Below the pieces are notes generated by a model that worked only from the letters and a program-made list of their open reading frames with translations, searched no databases and was not told the DNA's origin. This document shows positions 36,665 to 46,211 of a stretch of DNA of 64,000 bases, piece after piece. How positions within the stretch are numbered: the stretch's first letter is position 1; every line of letters begins with the position of its first letter. A program made the position numbers and the translations under genes. The DNA is from Tomitella biformata AHU 1821 (GTDB lineage Bacteria; Actinomycetota; Actinomycetes; Mycobacteriales; Mycobacteriaceae), in contig NZ_BAVQ01000002.1 in NCBI RefSeq assembly GCF_000524475.1, positions 97,988-161,987 on the forward strand. The letters are read 5' to 3'.

Positions 36665-37858
36665 CTAGTCCGCCCGGGAGAGCTCCTCGGCCAGGAGCTC
36701 TGAGAACGTGTAGGTTCCGGTGGGCTGATCGTCATTGTCGAGCAGGTACAGGCGCTTGATGCCCACCAGGATGGCCTCGGCGATGATGTCGCGGGTCTGG
36801 GGATTGATCATGATCGCGGAGTCCGCGTCATTGGTGAGATAGCCGGCGTCGATCTGCACGGCGGGCATTCGCGTCAGGCGCAGGACCTCCCAGGTGCGCG
36901 CGTGCGAGCGGCAGTCGCGCAGTGCTGTGCGAGCGACAATCTCACGCTGGATGAACCCGGTGAGGATCGACCCGATCGGTGAGTAGGAGCCGTGCAGGGT
37001 GCCGAAATGGAAGCTCGCCACGCCATTCGCGCGCACCGAGGAGCCGGTGGCGCAATGCAACGAGATCATCAGGTCGGCGCCGAAGGCGTTGGCAGTCTCG
37101 GCGCGTTCGGTAATCGAGGGATTATTGCGCCGGCCGCGGGTCAGCATGGTCTCCATGCCGGTTGCCGCCATCCGCCCCTCGAGCCGCTGCGCAAGGTCCC
37201 AGATGATCTCCGCCTGGCTGATGGGCCCATCCGGGCCATCGATGATCAGGCCGGTCTCGAGGCCGCCGAGGGCGGGGTCGATGACAATCCGCTTGCCAGC
37301 GAGCCGGGGCCCGGAGCGACGCACGTTCTCATGCTCGGTCAGGGCGTTGGGCGAGCCGCCGGTGACGCGGGCCCCGAGGTACTGCAGGGACCGCAACGTG
37401 CCTGGACCGCAGATACCGTCGGCGGCGAGCCCATACTCGGACTGGTACGAGATCAGCGCGGCGTGCGTGATGGGACCGAAATAGCCGTCGACGAGCCCGT
37501 GGTAAAAGCCGAGGTCCTGGAGGCGCAACTGCAGGGCGGCCACATCGTCCCCGTACATGGGCGCGGCCAGCTGATAGAGCAGTGTGCGGGCGCCCAGACG
37601 GAAGGACGCGCCATGGAGAGCCAGGTAGGTCGAGTTGCCGACCACACCGTCCACCAAGAGCCCGCGCTGCTGCTGGAAGGTGCGCACAGCCAGATCCAAC
37701 GCCTGGTTGAAGACAGACTCGCGGCTAGTCCAGCGATCGCTGCCGACCTGGACGGTGGCGTCGATGGCCTCGAGTCCGTCCAACAGGCCGAGGCCGGTCA
37801 GCTTGGCTCGAATCTCAGAAACCGCGGCGCCCTGGTCGCCAAGGCGGAGTGGCTGCAT
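36665..37858 (-). CDS. cwlM: CwlM-like amidase homologue (peptidoglycan synthesis regulator)
   Basis: Protein of 397 residues with two N-terminal peptidoglycan-binding-type domains (LRLGDQGAAVSEIRAKLTGL; LLYQLAAPMYGDDVAALQLR, then DLGFYHGLVDGYFGPITHAA) and a C-terminal amidase_3 fold (about 180-375). Expected zinc and catalytic residues are altered: IVIDPALGG replaces the usual DPGHGG, and VQIDAGYLTN lacks the glutamate. This fits mycobacterial CwlM, an essential cytoplasmic activator of MurA rather than a hydrolase. The C-terminal PTGTYTFSELLAEEL resembles the threonine region phosphorylated by PknB in mycobacteria. It has no signal peptide. Confidence 0.9.
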   Translation of the reverse strand: MQPLRLGDQGAAVSEIRAKLTGLGLLDGLEAIDATVQVGSDRWTSRESVFNQALDLAVRTFQQQRGLLVDGVVGNSTYLALHGASFRLGARTLLYQLAAPMYGDDVAALQLRLQDLGFYHGLVDGYFGPITHAALISYQSEYGLAADGICGPGTLRSLQYLGARVTGGSPNALTEHENVRRSGPRLAGKRIVIDPALGGLETGLIIDGPDGPISQAEIIWDLAQRLEGRMAATGMETMLTRGRRNNPSITERAETANAFGADLMISLHCATGSSVRANGVASFHFGTLHGSYSPIGSILTGFIQREIVARTALRDCRSHARTWEVLRLTRMPAVQIDAGYLTNDADSAIMINPQTRDIIAEAILVGIKRLYLLDNDDQPTGTYTFSELLAEELSRAD

Positions 37859-38048
37859 ACCTTGGGGCCTTCCTTACATAATCTCCCGCGACTGCGCTAA
37901 ATTGCGGAATCTGGGTCGGTTGGAACAAGTGACAGTGTCCTGAACAGGGTACGTCAGACCCTCGCCGGAGCGCTGGCGGGGACAGGGCTAGGCCAGCGTC
38001 AATGGCCTGTCACCTGTGGGTTTAGCTGGGCGACAACACACCTGGCGG

Positions 38049-38378
38049 TTAGAGGAACTCCGCGATTGCCGCGTGGAGCTTCTTCTTGGACTGGGCGCCC
38101 ACCAACTGCGCCACCTGCTTGCCGTCCTTGAACACGATCAGCGTGGGAATCGACATGATCTGCAGATCCCGCTGCAGCCCCGGGGCCTGGTCGATATCGA
38201 CCTTCGCGAAGGTGACCTTGTCGGAGTGGTCGCGGGCCAGCTCCTCGAATACTGGCGCGATCATCTTGCAGGGCCCGCACCAGGTGGCCCAGAAGTCGAC
38301 GATGACCGGCTTATCGGACGCCAAGACCTCCGTGGGGAAGGACTGCTCGGTGACGGTGACGCTCGTGCCTGTGCTCAT
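38049..38378 (-). CDS. trxA: Thioredoxin
   Basis: Thioredoxin of 109 residues with the active site FWATWCGPCKMIAPV (about 29-43) and the cis-proline region IMSIPTLIVFKDG (about 74-86). It reduces protein disulfides in the cytoplasm with electrons from TrxB. An ATG at 38378 follows AGGAG and lies 30 bases after trxB, so the two form an operon downstream of the SigM region. Confidence 0.97.
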   Translation of the reverse strand: MSTGTSVTVTEQSFPTEVLASDKPVIVDFWATWCGPCKMIAPVFEELARDHSDKVTFAKVDIDQAPGLQRDLQIMSIPTLIVFKDGKQVAQLVGAQSKKKLHAAIAEFL

Positions 38379-38408
38379 AGCCTGTGCTCCTATCGGGAAA
38401 CTTCGGAT

Positions 38409-39374
38409 TTAGACGCTGGCGGAGACGGTCTCCGCAGGCGCCTCGGCGCGCTCTGCGAGCCAGCGCTCGGCCTCGATGGCGGCGGAGCAGCCGGTGCCGG
38501 CCGCCGTGATGGCCTGGCGGAAGGTGTGGTCGACCAGGTCGCCGGCCGCGAAGACGCCGTCGACCGACGTCGAGGTGGACGGGGACGCGACGGTGACATA
38601 GCCGTCGGCATCGGCGTCGACCTGGCCGCGGACGAGCTCGCTGCGGGGATCGTGGCCGATGGCGACGAACATCCCGGTGACCTCGAGGGTGCTCTCCGCG
38701 CCGGTGACGGTGTCACGGAGACGGATGCCGGTGACGCTGTTCTCGCCGAGGACGGCGATGGGCTCGGCGTTGGTGACGAACTTGATCTTCTCGTTGGCGC
38801 GGGCGCGCTCGAGCATGATGCGCGACGCGCGGAACTCCTCGCGGCGGTGCACCAGGGTGACCGAGCGGGCGAAGCGGGTGAGGAAGGTGGCCTCCTCCAT
38901 CGCGGAGTCGCCGCCGCCGATGACGGCGATGTCCTGGTCGCGGAAGAAGAAGCCGTCGCAGGTGGCGCAGGCGCTGACGCCGCGGCCCAGCAGCTCCTGC
39001 TCCCGAGGGATGTCCAGGTAGCGGGCGGCGGCGCCCATCGCGAGGATGACGGCCTTGGCATAGAAGATCTCGTCGCCGACGGTGACGGACTTGATCTCGC
39101 CCGAGAGGTCGATCGCATCGACATCCTCGGTGCGCACGTCCGCGCCGAAGCGCATGGCCTGCTCGCGCATCTGCTCCATCAGGTCCGGGCCCATGATGCC
39201 CTCGCTGAAGCCGGGGAAGTTCTCGACGTCAGTGGTGGTCATCAGCGCGCCGCCGAACTGGGTGCCCTCGAACAGCAGCGGGGCCAGCTGCGCACGGCCG
39301 GCGTAGACGCCAGCCGTGTAGCCAGCCGGGCCGGAGCCGACGATGATCAAGTTGTGGACGGTCGAGGAGCTCAT
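38409..39374 (-). CDS. trxB: Thioredoxin reductase
   Basis: Flavoprotein of 321 residues. The N-terminal FAD motif is [20 protein letters not shown] (about 9-28), the redox site [14 protein letters not shown] (CxxC, about 137-150), the NADPH motif [19 protein letters not shown] (about 154-172) and the C-terminal FAD segment [20 protein letters not shown]. An ATG at 39374 has GGAAGG before it. It reduces the thioredoxin encoded immediately downstream. A strong hairpin is not visible before it. Confidence 0.97.
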   Translation of the reverse strand: MSSSTVHNLIIVGSGPAGYTAGVYAGRAQLAPLLFEGTQFGGALMTTTDVENFPGFSEGIMGPDLMEQMREQAMRFGADVRTEDVDAIDLSGEIKSVTVGDEIFYAKAVILAMGAAARYLDIPREQELLGRGVSACATCDGFFFRDQDIAVIGGGDSAMEEATFLTRFARSVTLVHRREEFRASRIMLERARANEKIKFVTNAEPIAVLGENSVTGIRLRDTVTGAESTLEVTGMFVAIGHDPRSELVRGQVDADADGYVTVASPSTSTSVDGVFAAGDLVDHTFRQAITAAGTGCSAAIEAERWLAERAEAPAETVSASV

Positions 39375-39476
39375 GCGGGCCTTCCGGTCATGCAAAAAAT
39401 CAGGGAATGTGCCGGCGGTGCGAGCGCCGGTGTCGTCATAGACAACACCAGCCTAGATTGTGTTGTTCCCGGCGGG

Positions 39477-40214
39477 TCAATCCGAGACGGTGTTCACCGC
39501 GAGCAAGTCCGGATTGCTCGCGGAGCAACGATCCCCGAGGACCAGGGCGATCACGATCGGCGGCCGATCGCCGGGAATGAGCAGGAGGGTGCCGAGCCGG
39601 TCGCCCACCTTCGCCTGCACGGCGCCGAGCAGTGTTGTGTCGGCCGCGTATCCGTTCGCGCTTAGACAATCCGACCGGAGCCGGGCATCGCTCAGCCGCC
39701 CCATGACCGTGCTGCCCTGCACGGCCAGTGCCGCGCTGGGCGGCACGGTGCCATCTGGCAGGTCGAGGGTGCCGGCGATGGTGGCTGGCGGCGCGGCGAC
39801 GGGGGGCTCAGGCGGGGTCCCGCCGAACTGGCCGAGCCCGACGAACCAGCCCGCGCCGACGACAATCGCCGCGGCGGCCGCGGCGGCGACGACGGTGAGC
39901 CGCGACCACGGTCCGCGGCGCTGCGCGACGGGCGGGGAGGCGGCGTCGTCCGCGGCCGCCGGCAGTGCGAGCAAGGTGCGTTGTAGCCGGGCCGCGACGA
40001 ACTCCGGCATGGGCTCGACTGGGCCGCCGAGCGTGCGCAGCTCGGCCGCGGTGGTGTCGAGGGCCGCGAGCACGGCGGCGGCGTCGGCATCCTCGCGCGC
40101 CCGCGGCCAGAGCGCGTCGGCCTCCGCGTCGGGCAGGAGGCCGGCGTGCAGATCGGCGAGGAGTTCGGGGGCGAAGGGGGGCGTTGGAGTCTCGCCAGGC
40201 ACAGGATCACGCAT
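39477..40214 (-). CDS. Probable anti-sigma factor of SigM (RsmA-like)
   Basis: Protein of about 245 residues with a cytoplasmic N-terminal part (LLADLHAGLLPDAEADALWP, about 16-35), one predicted membrane helix (LTVVAAAAAAAIVVGAGWFV, about 103-122) and an extracytoplasmic C-terminal domain. It lies 72 bases downstream of the ECF sigma gene, as the SigM anti-sigma gene does in mycobacteria. No zinc-binding HxxxCxxC motif is seen in the N-terminal domain. An ATG at 40214 is chosen over longer frames because of a GGGAGGG before it. Assignment rests on position and topology. Confidence 0.75.
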   Translation of the reverse strand: MRDPVPGETPTPPFAPELLADLHAGLLPDAEADALWPRAREDADAAAVLAALDTTAAELRTLGGPVEPMPEFVAARLQRTLLALPAAADDAASPPVAQRRGPWSRLTVVAAAAAAAIVVGAGWFVGLGQFGGTPPEPPVAAPPATIAGTLDLPDGTVPPSAALAVQGSTVMGRLSDARLRSDCLSANGYAADTTLLGAVQAKVGDRLGTLLLIPGDRPPIVIALVLGDRCSASNPDLLAVNTVSD

Positions 40215-40286
40215 CTGCACGGCCCTCCCCTCGAGCAAGTTCCTCTTGTCTGTTTTGACGCGCTGTGATGACGCACGGTTCCATCG

Positions 40287-40868
40287 CTACTGGCCGTCCT
40301 TCAGGTGTTCGAGCAGGCGCGCGAGTTTGAGGCGGCCGCGCGAGGCGCGGCTTTTGACCGTGCCGACGGGTATAGAGAGCAGCTCCGCGGTCTCCGCGAC
40401 GGAGAGCCCCTGGAGGTCGACGGCGACGATGACCTGGCGTTGCTCGTCCGGCAGGGCGGCGATCGCCTCCTGCACCACCATGGTGGTCTCGAACTGCCGA
40501 TAGTGGTCGACGGTGTCCGCCGGGCCGCCGTCCGCAAAATCTGGCATCGGCACCGCGGCGCGGACCTGATTGCGCCGCATCCGGTCCAGGCAGCTGTTGA
40601 CGACGATGCGGTGGAGCCAGGACCGCACGGCGGCATCACCGCGGAAGGAGCCGGCCCGGCGATGGGCGGACAGCAGGGCCTCCTGCAGGGCGTCGGCGGC
40701 GTCCTCGGGCGAGCGACTGGTGCGGCGGGCGAGGCCCCAGAGGTAGTCCTGATGTCGGCCGACGAGCTCGGCGAAGGCGCGCGGATCGCCCTGTGCATGC
40801 GCCGACAACAGCTCGGTGTCAGAGACCGAGCGCACTCTGTCCTCGTCGCCGCGCACGAGCCGAACCAT
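40287..40868 (-). CDS. sigM: ECF sigma factor SigM
   Basis: RNA polymerase sigma factor of about 193 residues. Region 2 is seen in FAELVGRHQDYLWGLARRTS and DAADALQEALLSAHRRAGSF, with RSWLHRIVVNSCLDRMRRNQ after it. Region 4 is ALPDEQRQVIVAVDLQGLSV followed by AETAELLSIPVGTVKSRASR. The place before an anti-sigma gene and the trxB-trxA pair matches mycobacterial SigM. The start is uncertain: the ATG at 40868 is used, but the frame extends to 40919. It is divergent from a di-iron oxygenase gene, with which it may share regulation. Confidence 0.88.
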   Translation of the reverse strand: MVRLVRGDEDRVRSVSDTELLSAHAQGDPRAFAELVGRHQDYLWGLARRTSRSPEDAADALQEALLSAHRRAGSFRGDAAVRSWLHRIVVNSCLDRMRRNQVRAAVPMPDFADGGPADTVDHYRQFETTMVVQEAIAALPDEQRQVIVAVDLQGLSVAETAELLSIPVGTVKSRASRGRLKLARLLEHLKDGQ

Positions 40869-40988
40869 ATCGCACCGGTTTGGAGCGCTGAGCCAATAAA
40901 AGAATAACTCCGCGCACAACGGTTGTATGAGACGCGGAGTCCCGCTAAACTTCCGTCAAGTGGCCGAAGTCATAGCAAGGAGGAAACG

Positions 40989-42002
40989 ATGACGCTCTCA
41001 ACCGCGCCGCGCGCACGGGTGGCACAAGCTGATCCGCTGCGCCAGGACTATCGGGACCTCCTGGCGACCCTCTCGCAAGGATCGGTGCACAAGAATTTCG
41101 ATCCCTACCTCGACATCGACTGGGACTCCGCCAATTTCGCGATCGACCGGGACGATCCCCGCTGGCTGCTGTCGGCGGAGACGGACCCGCTCGGGGGCAC
41201 CAGCTGGTACCAGGGCCTCCCGCTGGACCGCCAGATCGAGATCGGTCGCAGGAGGGGCGCCAATTCGATCAAGGTGGGCTCGGCGTTCGAGAGCATCCTG
41301 ATCCGGTTGATGATGCAGTACGCGATGACGCTGCCCAACGGGTCGCCGGAGTTCCGCTACTGCCTCCACGAGATGACCGAGGAGTGCAATCACATCCAGA
41401 TGTTCCAGGAGCTGGTGAACCGGATCGGCGACGATGTGCCGGGTATGCGCCGGCATTTCCGCATCCTGTCGCCACTGGTGGGCGTCCTGGGAGGTTACTT
41501 CCCCCTCCTCGGCTTCATCGGCATCCTCGGCGGGGAGGAGCCCATCGACCACTACCAGAAGTCGCTGATCCGGGCGGGCGCGGACATGCCGCCGGCCGTG
41601 CGCCGAGTCATGCAGATCCACATCGCCGAGGAGGCCCGCCACATCTCCTTCGCCGGGGAGTTCCTGCGCACCCACATGGGCCGGATGGGCCGGGGCAAGC
41701 GATCCGTCTACGCCGTCCTGTTCCCGCTGACCATGCGTTGGCTGGCAGGAGAGATCATGACTCCGTCGAAGTCGTTCGCCGCCGAGCTGGGGATCCCGCC
41801 GGAGGTGCGCCGGGAGGCCTTCTGGCGCAGCCGCACCTCGCAGGCGCTCCTCGCGGGCTATTTCGGAGACATGCGGGCGCTGGCCGAGGATCTTGGGCTG
41901 ATGAACCCGGTGAGCCGACGGGTATGGCGCCTCGCCGGCATCGACGGCCCAGCAACCCGCTATCGCAGCGAGCCGGAGCGCTCGGCGCCACCTGCGGCGT
42001 AG
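40989..42002 (+). CDS. AurF-like di-iron oxygenase
   Basis: Protein of 337 residues of the p-aminobenzoate N-oxygenase (AurF) family. The iron-ligand helices are visible: SAFESILIRLMMQYA (Glu, about 98-112), MTEECNHIQMFQELVNRIGD (ExxH, about 129-148) and IHIAEEARHISFAGEFLRTH (ExxRH, about 216-235), with a hydrophobic helix VGVLGGYFPLLGFIGILGGE between. The substrate is unknown; homologues are widespread in mycobacteria. An ATG at 40989 sits behind a very strong AAGGAGG. It is divergent from sigM with a 120-base spacer and converges on a TetR gene 15 bases away, which may control it. Confidence 0.85.
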   Translation: MTLSTAPRARVAQADPLRQDYRDLLATLSQGSVHKNFDPYLDIDWDSANFAIDRDDPRWLLSAETDPLGGTSWYQGLPLDRQIEIGRRRGANSIKVGSAFESILIRLMMQYAMTLPNGSPEFRYCLHEMTEECNHIQMFQELVNRIGDDVPGMRRHFRILSPLVGVLGGYFPLLGFIGILGGEEPIDHYQKSLIRAGADMPPAVRRVMQIHIAEEARHISFAGEFLRTHMGRMGRGKRSVYAVLFPLTMRWLAGEIMTPSKSFAAELGIPPEVRREAFWRSRTSQALLAGYFGDMRALAEDLGLMNPVSRRVWRLAGIDGPATRYRSEPERSAPPAA

Positions 42003-42017
42003 GCGACGTTCCGAGCC

Positions 42018-42734
42018 CTAGCTCTGGCCGGTCGAGAGTTGGGCGACGACGGCGATGAGCTCCTGGCGGGGGTCGATGACCAACCCGGCGGACCGGACGG
42101 CGCCGTCGAGCACGTACCAGGAGTACAACGCCAAGTCCCCCACAATTTCCGCCCGGGACTTCTCCGGCGCCGGATCGCGCACCCACTCCCGGAGGGTGCC
42201 CTCCACCATCGTCACCACGGCGAACGGGACCGAGGAGAACTGCGCGGCGTCAATGCCGATGGCCAGGCCGAGGGTGGCGAGCAGCTCGCGGGCCTGTTGC
42301 GAGACCCGCAATTTCAGGTTGGTCACGGCGTCGATGCCAGGCGCGTCATGGGTCGGGCCGGTGCGCGCGAACTCGCCCTGCCGGGGATGCTCCGAGAGCC
42401 ATTCGGCGACCGAGTCGATGGTCCGGTGCAGGATCTCCTCGATGGAGCCGGACGAGATGTCGAGGTTGGTGGTGATGGTCGCCGCGAAGTCGTTGATCAA
42501 ATGCGAGCGCAGGCGCCGGTCCAAATCGTCGCGGCCGTCGAACTGCCGGTACACCACGGACTTGGCCAGCCCGGCTCGCTTGGCGACCTGCTGCATGGAA
42601 CGGTCGGCGTCCTCCTCGAGCAGTTCCAGCGCCGCCTGCAGGATCATTGTCTGCCGCTTGACGTTGTGGGGCTGCCACCGGACTTCATATCCAGACGCCG
42701 TGTCGGCGCGCGCGCTCTCCTGCTCCGTGGACAT
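42018..42734 (-). CDS. TetR-family transcriptional regulator
   Basis: Regulator of 238 residues. The helix-turn-helix is at about 28-72 (ILQAALELLEEDADRSMQQV, then AKRAGLAKSVVYRQFDGRDD). The C-terminal domain is helical, with the segment SLGLAIGID-like LATLGLAIGIDAAQFSSVPF. The basic and acidic first 25 residues are non-conserved. It lies between the convergent AurF-like gene and murJ on the minus strand. Target and ligand are unknown. Confidence 0.88.
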   Translation of the reverse strand: MSTEQESARADTASGYEVRWQPHNVKRQTMILQAALELLEEDADRSMQQVAKRAGLAKSVVYRQFDGRDDLDRRLRSHLINDFAATITTNLDISSGSIEEILHRTIDSVAEWLSEHPRQGEFARTGPTHDAPGIDAVTNLKLRVSQQARELLATLGLAIGIDAAQFSSVPFAVVTMVEGTLREWVRDPAPEKSRAEIVGDLALYSWYVLDGAVRSAGLVIDPRQELIAVVAQLSTGQS

Positions 42735-42779
42735 ACCGTGGAGTGTAGCCAGGCGGGGCCTGGCGGCCAGCGGTTGTGG

Positions 42780-45700
42780 CTACTCGGAGCCGATGAACGT
42801 GACCTGCGAGAGCTTGCTCTGGAACTGCCCCCCGGAATCGCCCAACTGAGTGATCCACACCAGCACATACCGGCCGGCCTGTGGATTCTCGACGGGGATG
42901 TCGGTGTGGCCGTCCTGGAGCACGGCGCCGCCGATCAGCTGGGTCTGCTCAAGCGTCGCGTCGGGGCTGGGCGCGCTGCGGATCTCCACTCGGGTGCCGG
43001 GGCTGGTCGAGTCGATGCCGACGCTCTGCAACCGCGCCGGCTGCTCCAGCTGAGCCATCAGACCGACGCCGTTCTTGAGCGCGGGCAACTGCTGGAAGTA
43101 CTGGTCGGTGCTCCACGCGGTCGCGGGATCGCCGTCGATCGCGTTCCTGGCGATTGCGGGGGAATCCGCCACGCCCATTGGCGAGTACACGGTGACGTCG
43201 GACACGGCCAGCGGGTGGACGGCCGGCGGGGCCTCGGTCGGGGTGTCGTCGGAGGGGGTGGCCGGCGGGGTGGTCTCCGTCGGGGTGAGCCCGATGTTCT
43301 GCTGGGACATCGGCTCGTCGGACCCGATGAAGAAGTCGGTGAGGGTGCCCACGAGTACGACGGCGACGATCACGAGGGCCACGCCAAGGGCGGACAGGGC
43401 GATTGTCATCTTCCTGCGGCGGGCGGGATCGGGCCCGTCAGGGTTGTCACCGTCCTCCTCGATGGGCCGTGCGCTCTGGCGCGGCGCGTCGGTCCTGGGT
43501 GTGGACGTGGACGTGGGCGCTGGCGTGGCCCCGAGCGCGGTGCCGGCCTGCTCCAGCACATGTTGGACGGTGGCGGCGGTGCGAATGCCGCTGTTGCCCT
43601 GGACGGCGCGCATGGCCACGGCGGAGATCTCGAAGGGGATCTCGGGGCGGATGGTGTGGGGCTCGACGGGCAGCCCACGGGGATCGAGCAGCGCCTGGCG
43701 GAGGCTGCCGACCTCGATGTGCGGCTCCTTGCCCTCCTCCGACTCGTCCACGGGCCACTCGTTGGTGAGCAGGGCGTAGAGCGCGGCGCCGAGTCCGCGC
43801 ACGTCGTGAGCCTGGTCTGAGGTGGCCAGGGTCGCGGGGAAGGCGAGCACCGCGGTGCCGTCCTTGGCGATGCGGATGCGGTCGGGGTGGTCGATGGCGA
43901 GGGCGGTGCCGAGGCGGTGGGCGTCCTCCGCGGCGCCGGCGAGCGTGGCGATCGCGCGGGCGGCGCCGAGCGGTGACGGGCTGAGCGCGCTGACCTCGTG
44001 CAGGGGGTTGCCGTCGGTCCACTCGGAGACGACGATGCCGCCGGAGCTGCCACGGACCACATCCAGCACGCGGGCGACTCCGGGCGAGTTGAGGCGGCCC
44101 AGGCGCAGAGTGCGGGTGAGGATCTCCTGGGGATCGTCCTTGGCGGTGCTGTGCGGTGGCTCGCCGGCGGCCTGGTCTTGCAGGGCGTCCACGAAGGTGA
44201 GGGCGACCTCGCGCTCGAGACGGGTGTCCAGGGCCTGCCAGAACTGCAGGGGCTCGGCGCCGCCGTGGCGGGCAAGGAGCCGGTAGCGGCCACCCGCGAT
44301 CATCGCGCCCGGGATCAGCCGGGGTCCGCGGGGCGGTTGGCGGCGGCGGTCACGGGCGGAACGCGCGCCGGGACCTGACGGTGCCGGTGAAGCCTGTGCG
44401 TCCGGATCGCTCACGTTCAAAGTCCTCAGGGCAGCGTCGACCCGCGGCAATAGCGGGACATAGGTGAATGGGTCAAATTCAGAGTACGGGACCATCGGCG
44501 TCTGGATGGGGTGCGACGCGGCAGGGTGGAGTCCGTGGGACTCGGTCTGCGCAGGGGTTTCGGGGGCGGGGGCACCGCCGGGCAGGAGTCGCCGGATCAG
44601 GCCGGTCACCGCACCGGACACGGCGAGGACCTCGGGGACCTTGAGCCAGATCAGCAGTCCGAAGGTGACCCCGAGCATCAGGGTGCCGTTGACGGCGACG
44701 GCCAGCAGCGAGAACAGGCCGCCGTGGCGCTCCGCGAACTCGTGGATTCCCAGGGCCGCGTCGAGCAGCAGGATCACGGCCACGCCCACCGCGGACGCGG
44801 CGAGCACCTTCATGCCGAGGCCGGCGATGACCTTCAGATTGAGGAGGCCGAGGGCGCGCCGCAGCAGGGCGATCCCGACGGCGGCGCCGACGATGAAGCC
44901 CAAGCCATTCGCGGCGCCCAGCGCGACCACGACGTGCTTGGGGTCGACGAGGCTGGGCGCCAGCACCGAGAGCGCGATCTTGACGGTGGTGATGCCGATG
45001 ATGATGAAGGTGGGGATCCACGCCTGCTCCCGCGCGTAGAACACGCGCAGGTGCAGCAGCACGATCGAGTACGGGATGAGCGTGAACGCGGACGCGGACA
45101 GGGTCAGGCCGAGCAGGGACGCGTCGTTCTCCCCGAAGTTGCCGTAGTTGAACAGCGCGCGCCCGATAGAGGGCCCCTCGGCGGTGAAGAACGCGACGAC
45201 GGGGATCAGCGCGACCATCGTCAGCTTGGTGGCCATCGTGAGGTCGGCGACCACGGCGCGGTTGTTTTTCGCGGCGGCGTTGCGGCTGAGTTGCGGCATG
45301 ACGGCGGTGAGGAGGGTGACGCCGAGGATGCCGTACGGCACCTGCAGGAGCATCCACACGAAGCTGTAGATCGCGGGTCCGGCGGCGTCGGCGCCGGCGG
45401 TGATGCGGTTGGTGACGACGAGGCCGGCCTGGCTGATCATCACGTACACGACGATGGCCACGCCCATGCCCGCAAAGCGCTTCAGACGCGGGTCCAGGCC
45501 CCACAGCGGGCGCATGTCGATTCTCTGCCGGCGTAGCGCGGGGACCAGGACCAGGGCCTGCGCGACGACCCCCAGGGTGGTGCCGATGCCCAACACCAGC
45601 AGCTTGGGCTCCCCCATCCGCACGGGGTTCAGCGAGATCTCGCCCGGCATGAGATAGAAGATCGCGAGGGTGGAGATGGCGACGACGTTGTTCAGGACCG

Positions 45701-46211
45701 GTGCCCACGCCCCGGGCTTGAACACGCTGCGGGTGTTGAGCACCGCCGTGAACAGGCCTGCGGCGCCGTAGAACAGGATCTGCGGCAGCAGCAGGTAGGC
45801 GAAGACGGTGGCCAGGCCGACGTCGACCTTGCCGCCCTCGGGCAGCATCAACCCCGTCAGCCACGGGGCCGCCAGCACCGAGGCCACCGCCGCCACCGTG
45901 AACACGGTCATCGCCGCGGTCAACAGTCTGCGGACGAACGCGGCGCCGTGATCGTCGTCCTCTTGCTCCGCGCGCACCAGCACCGGGATCACGATCGCGG
46001 TGAGCACGGCGCCGAGCACCAGCTCCGAGATCAGGTTCGGCAGCTGGTTGGACGTGTTGAAGGCGCTGGCCATCGCGGGGCCTAGGACGGCGGCCATCAG
46101 CAAGATCTTGACGAACCCGGTGATGCGGCTGATCAGTGTGGCGATCGCCATCGATCCTGTGGACGCGAGGACACTGGGTGCGGGCTTGCCACCGCTCATC
46201 TGCTTGCTCAT
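42780..46211 (-). CDS. murJ: MurJ (MviN) lipid II flippase fused to a pseudokinase domain
   Basis: Protein of 1143 residues. The first half (about 15-545) is a MurJ flippase with about 14 membrane segments (starting STGSMAIATLISRITGFVKI). A cytoplasmic serine/threonine kinase-like domain follows (about 640-890). It is a pseudokinase, as the VAIK lysine is replaced in EREVALTFVDAL and the HRD motif is absent (ALAIDHPDRIRIAKDGTAVL). A membrane helix (IALSALGVALVIVAVVLVGT, about 950) leads to an extracytoplasmic C-terminal domain. This matches the mycobacterial MviN, which links lipid II export to FhaA and PknB. It overlaps the upstream gene by 4 bases. Confidence 0.95.
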   Translation of the reverse strand: MSKQMSGGKPAPSVLASTGSMAIATLISRITGFVKILLMAAVLGPAMASAFNTSNQLPNLISELVLGAVLTAIVIPVLVRAEQEDDDHGAAFVRRLLTAAMTVFTVAAVASVLAAPWLTGLMLPEGGKVDVGLATVFAYLLLPQILFYGAAGLFTAVLNTRSVFKPGAWAPVLNNVVAISTLAIFYLMPGEISLNPVRMGEPKLLVLGIGTTLGVVAQALVLVPALRRQRIDMRPLWGLDPRLKRFAGMGVAIVVYVMISQAGLVVTNRITAGADAAGPAIYSFVWMLLQVPYGILGVTLLTAVMPQLSRNAAAKNNRAVVADLTMATKLTMVALIPVVAFFTAEGPSIGRALFNYGNFGENDASLLGLTLSASAFTLIPYSIVLLHLRVFYAREQAWIPTFIIIGITTVKIALSVLAPSLVDPKHVVVALGAANGLGFIVGAAVGIALLRRALGLLNLKVIAGLGMKVLAASAVGVAVILLLDAALGIHEFAERHGGLFSLLAVAVNGTLMLGVTFGLLIWLKVPEVLAVSGAVTGLIRRLLPGGAPAPETPAQTESHGLHPAASHPIQTPMVPYSEFDPFTYVPLLPRVDAALRTLNVSDPDAQASPAPSGPGARSARDRRRQPPRGPRLIPGAMIAGGRYRLLARHGGAEPLQFWQALDTRLEREVALTFVDALQDQAAGEPPHSTAKDDPQEILTRTLRLGRLNSPGVARVLDVVRGSSGGIVVSEWTDGNPLHEVSALSPSPLGAARAIATLAGAAEDAHRLGTALAIDHPDRIRIAKDGTAVLAFPATLATSDQAHDVRGLGAALYALLTNEWPVDESEEGKEPHIEVGSLRQALLDPRGLPVEPHTIRPEIPFEISAVAMRAVQGNSGIRTAATVQHVLEQAGTALGATPAPTSTSTPRTDAPRQSARPIEEDGDNPDGPDPARRRKMTIALSALGVALVIVAVVLVGTLTDFFIGSDEPMSQQNIGLTPTETTPPATPSDDTPTEAPPAVHPLAVSDVTVYSPMGVADSPAIARNAIDGDPATAWSTDQYFQQLPALKNGVGLMAQLEQPARLQSVGIDSTSPGTRVEIRSAPSPDATLEQTQLIGGAVLQDGHTDIPVENPQAGRYVLVWITQLGDSGGQFQSKLSQVTFIGSE

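Noticed and set aside
44479..45864. Minus-strand 461-codon frame within murJ
   Set aside because: Out-of-frame shadow of murJ with Arg/His/Gly-rich composition.
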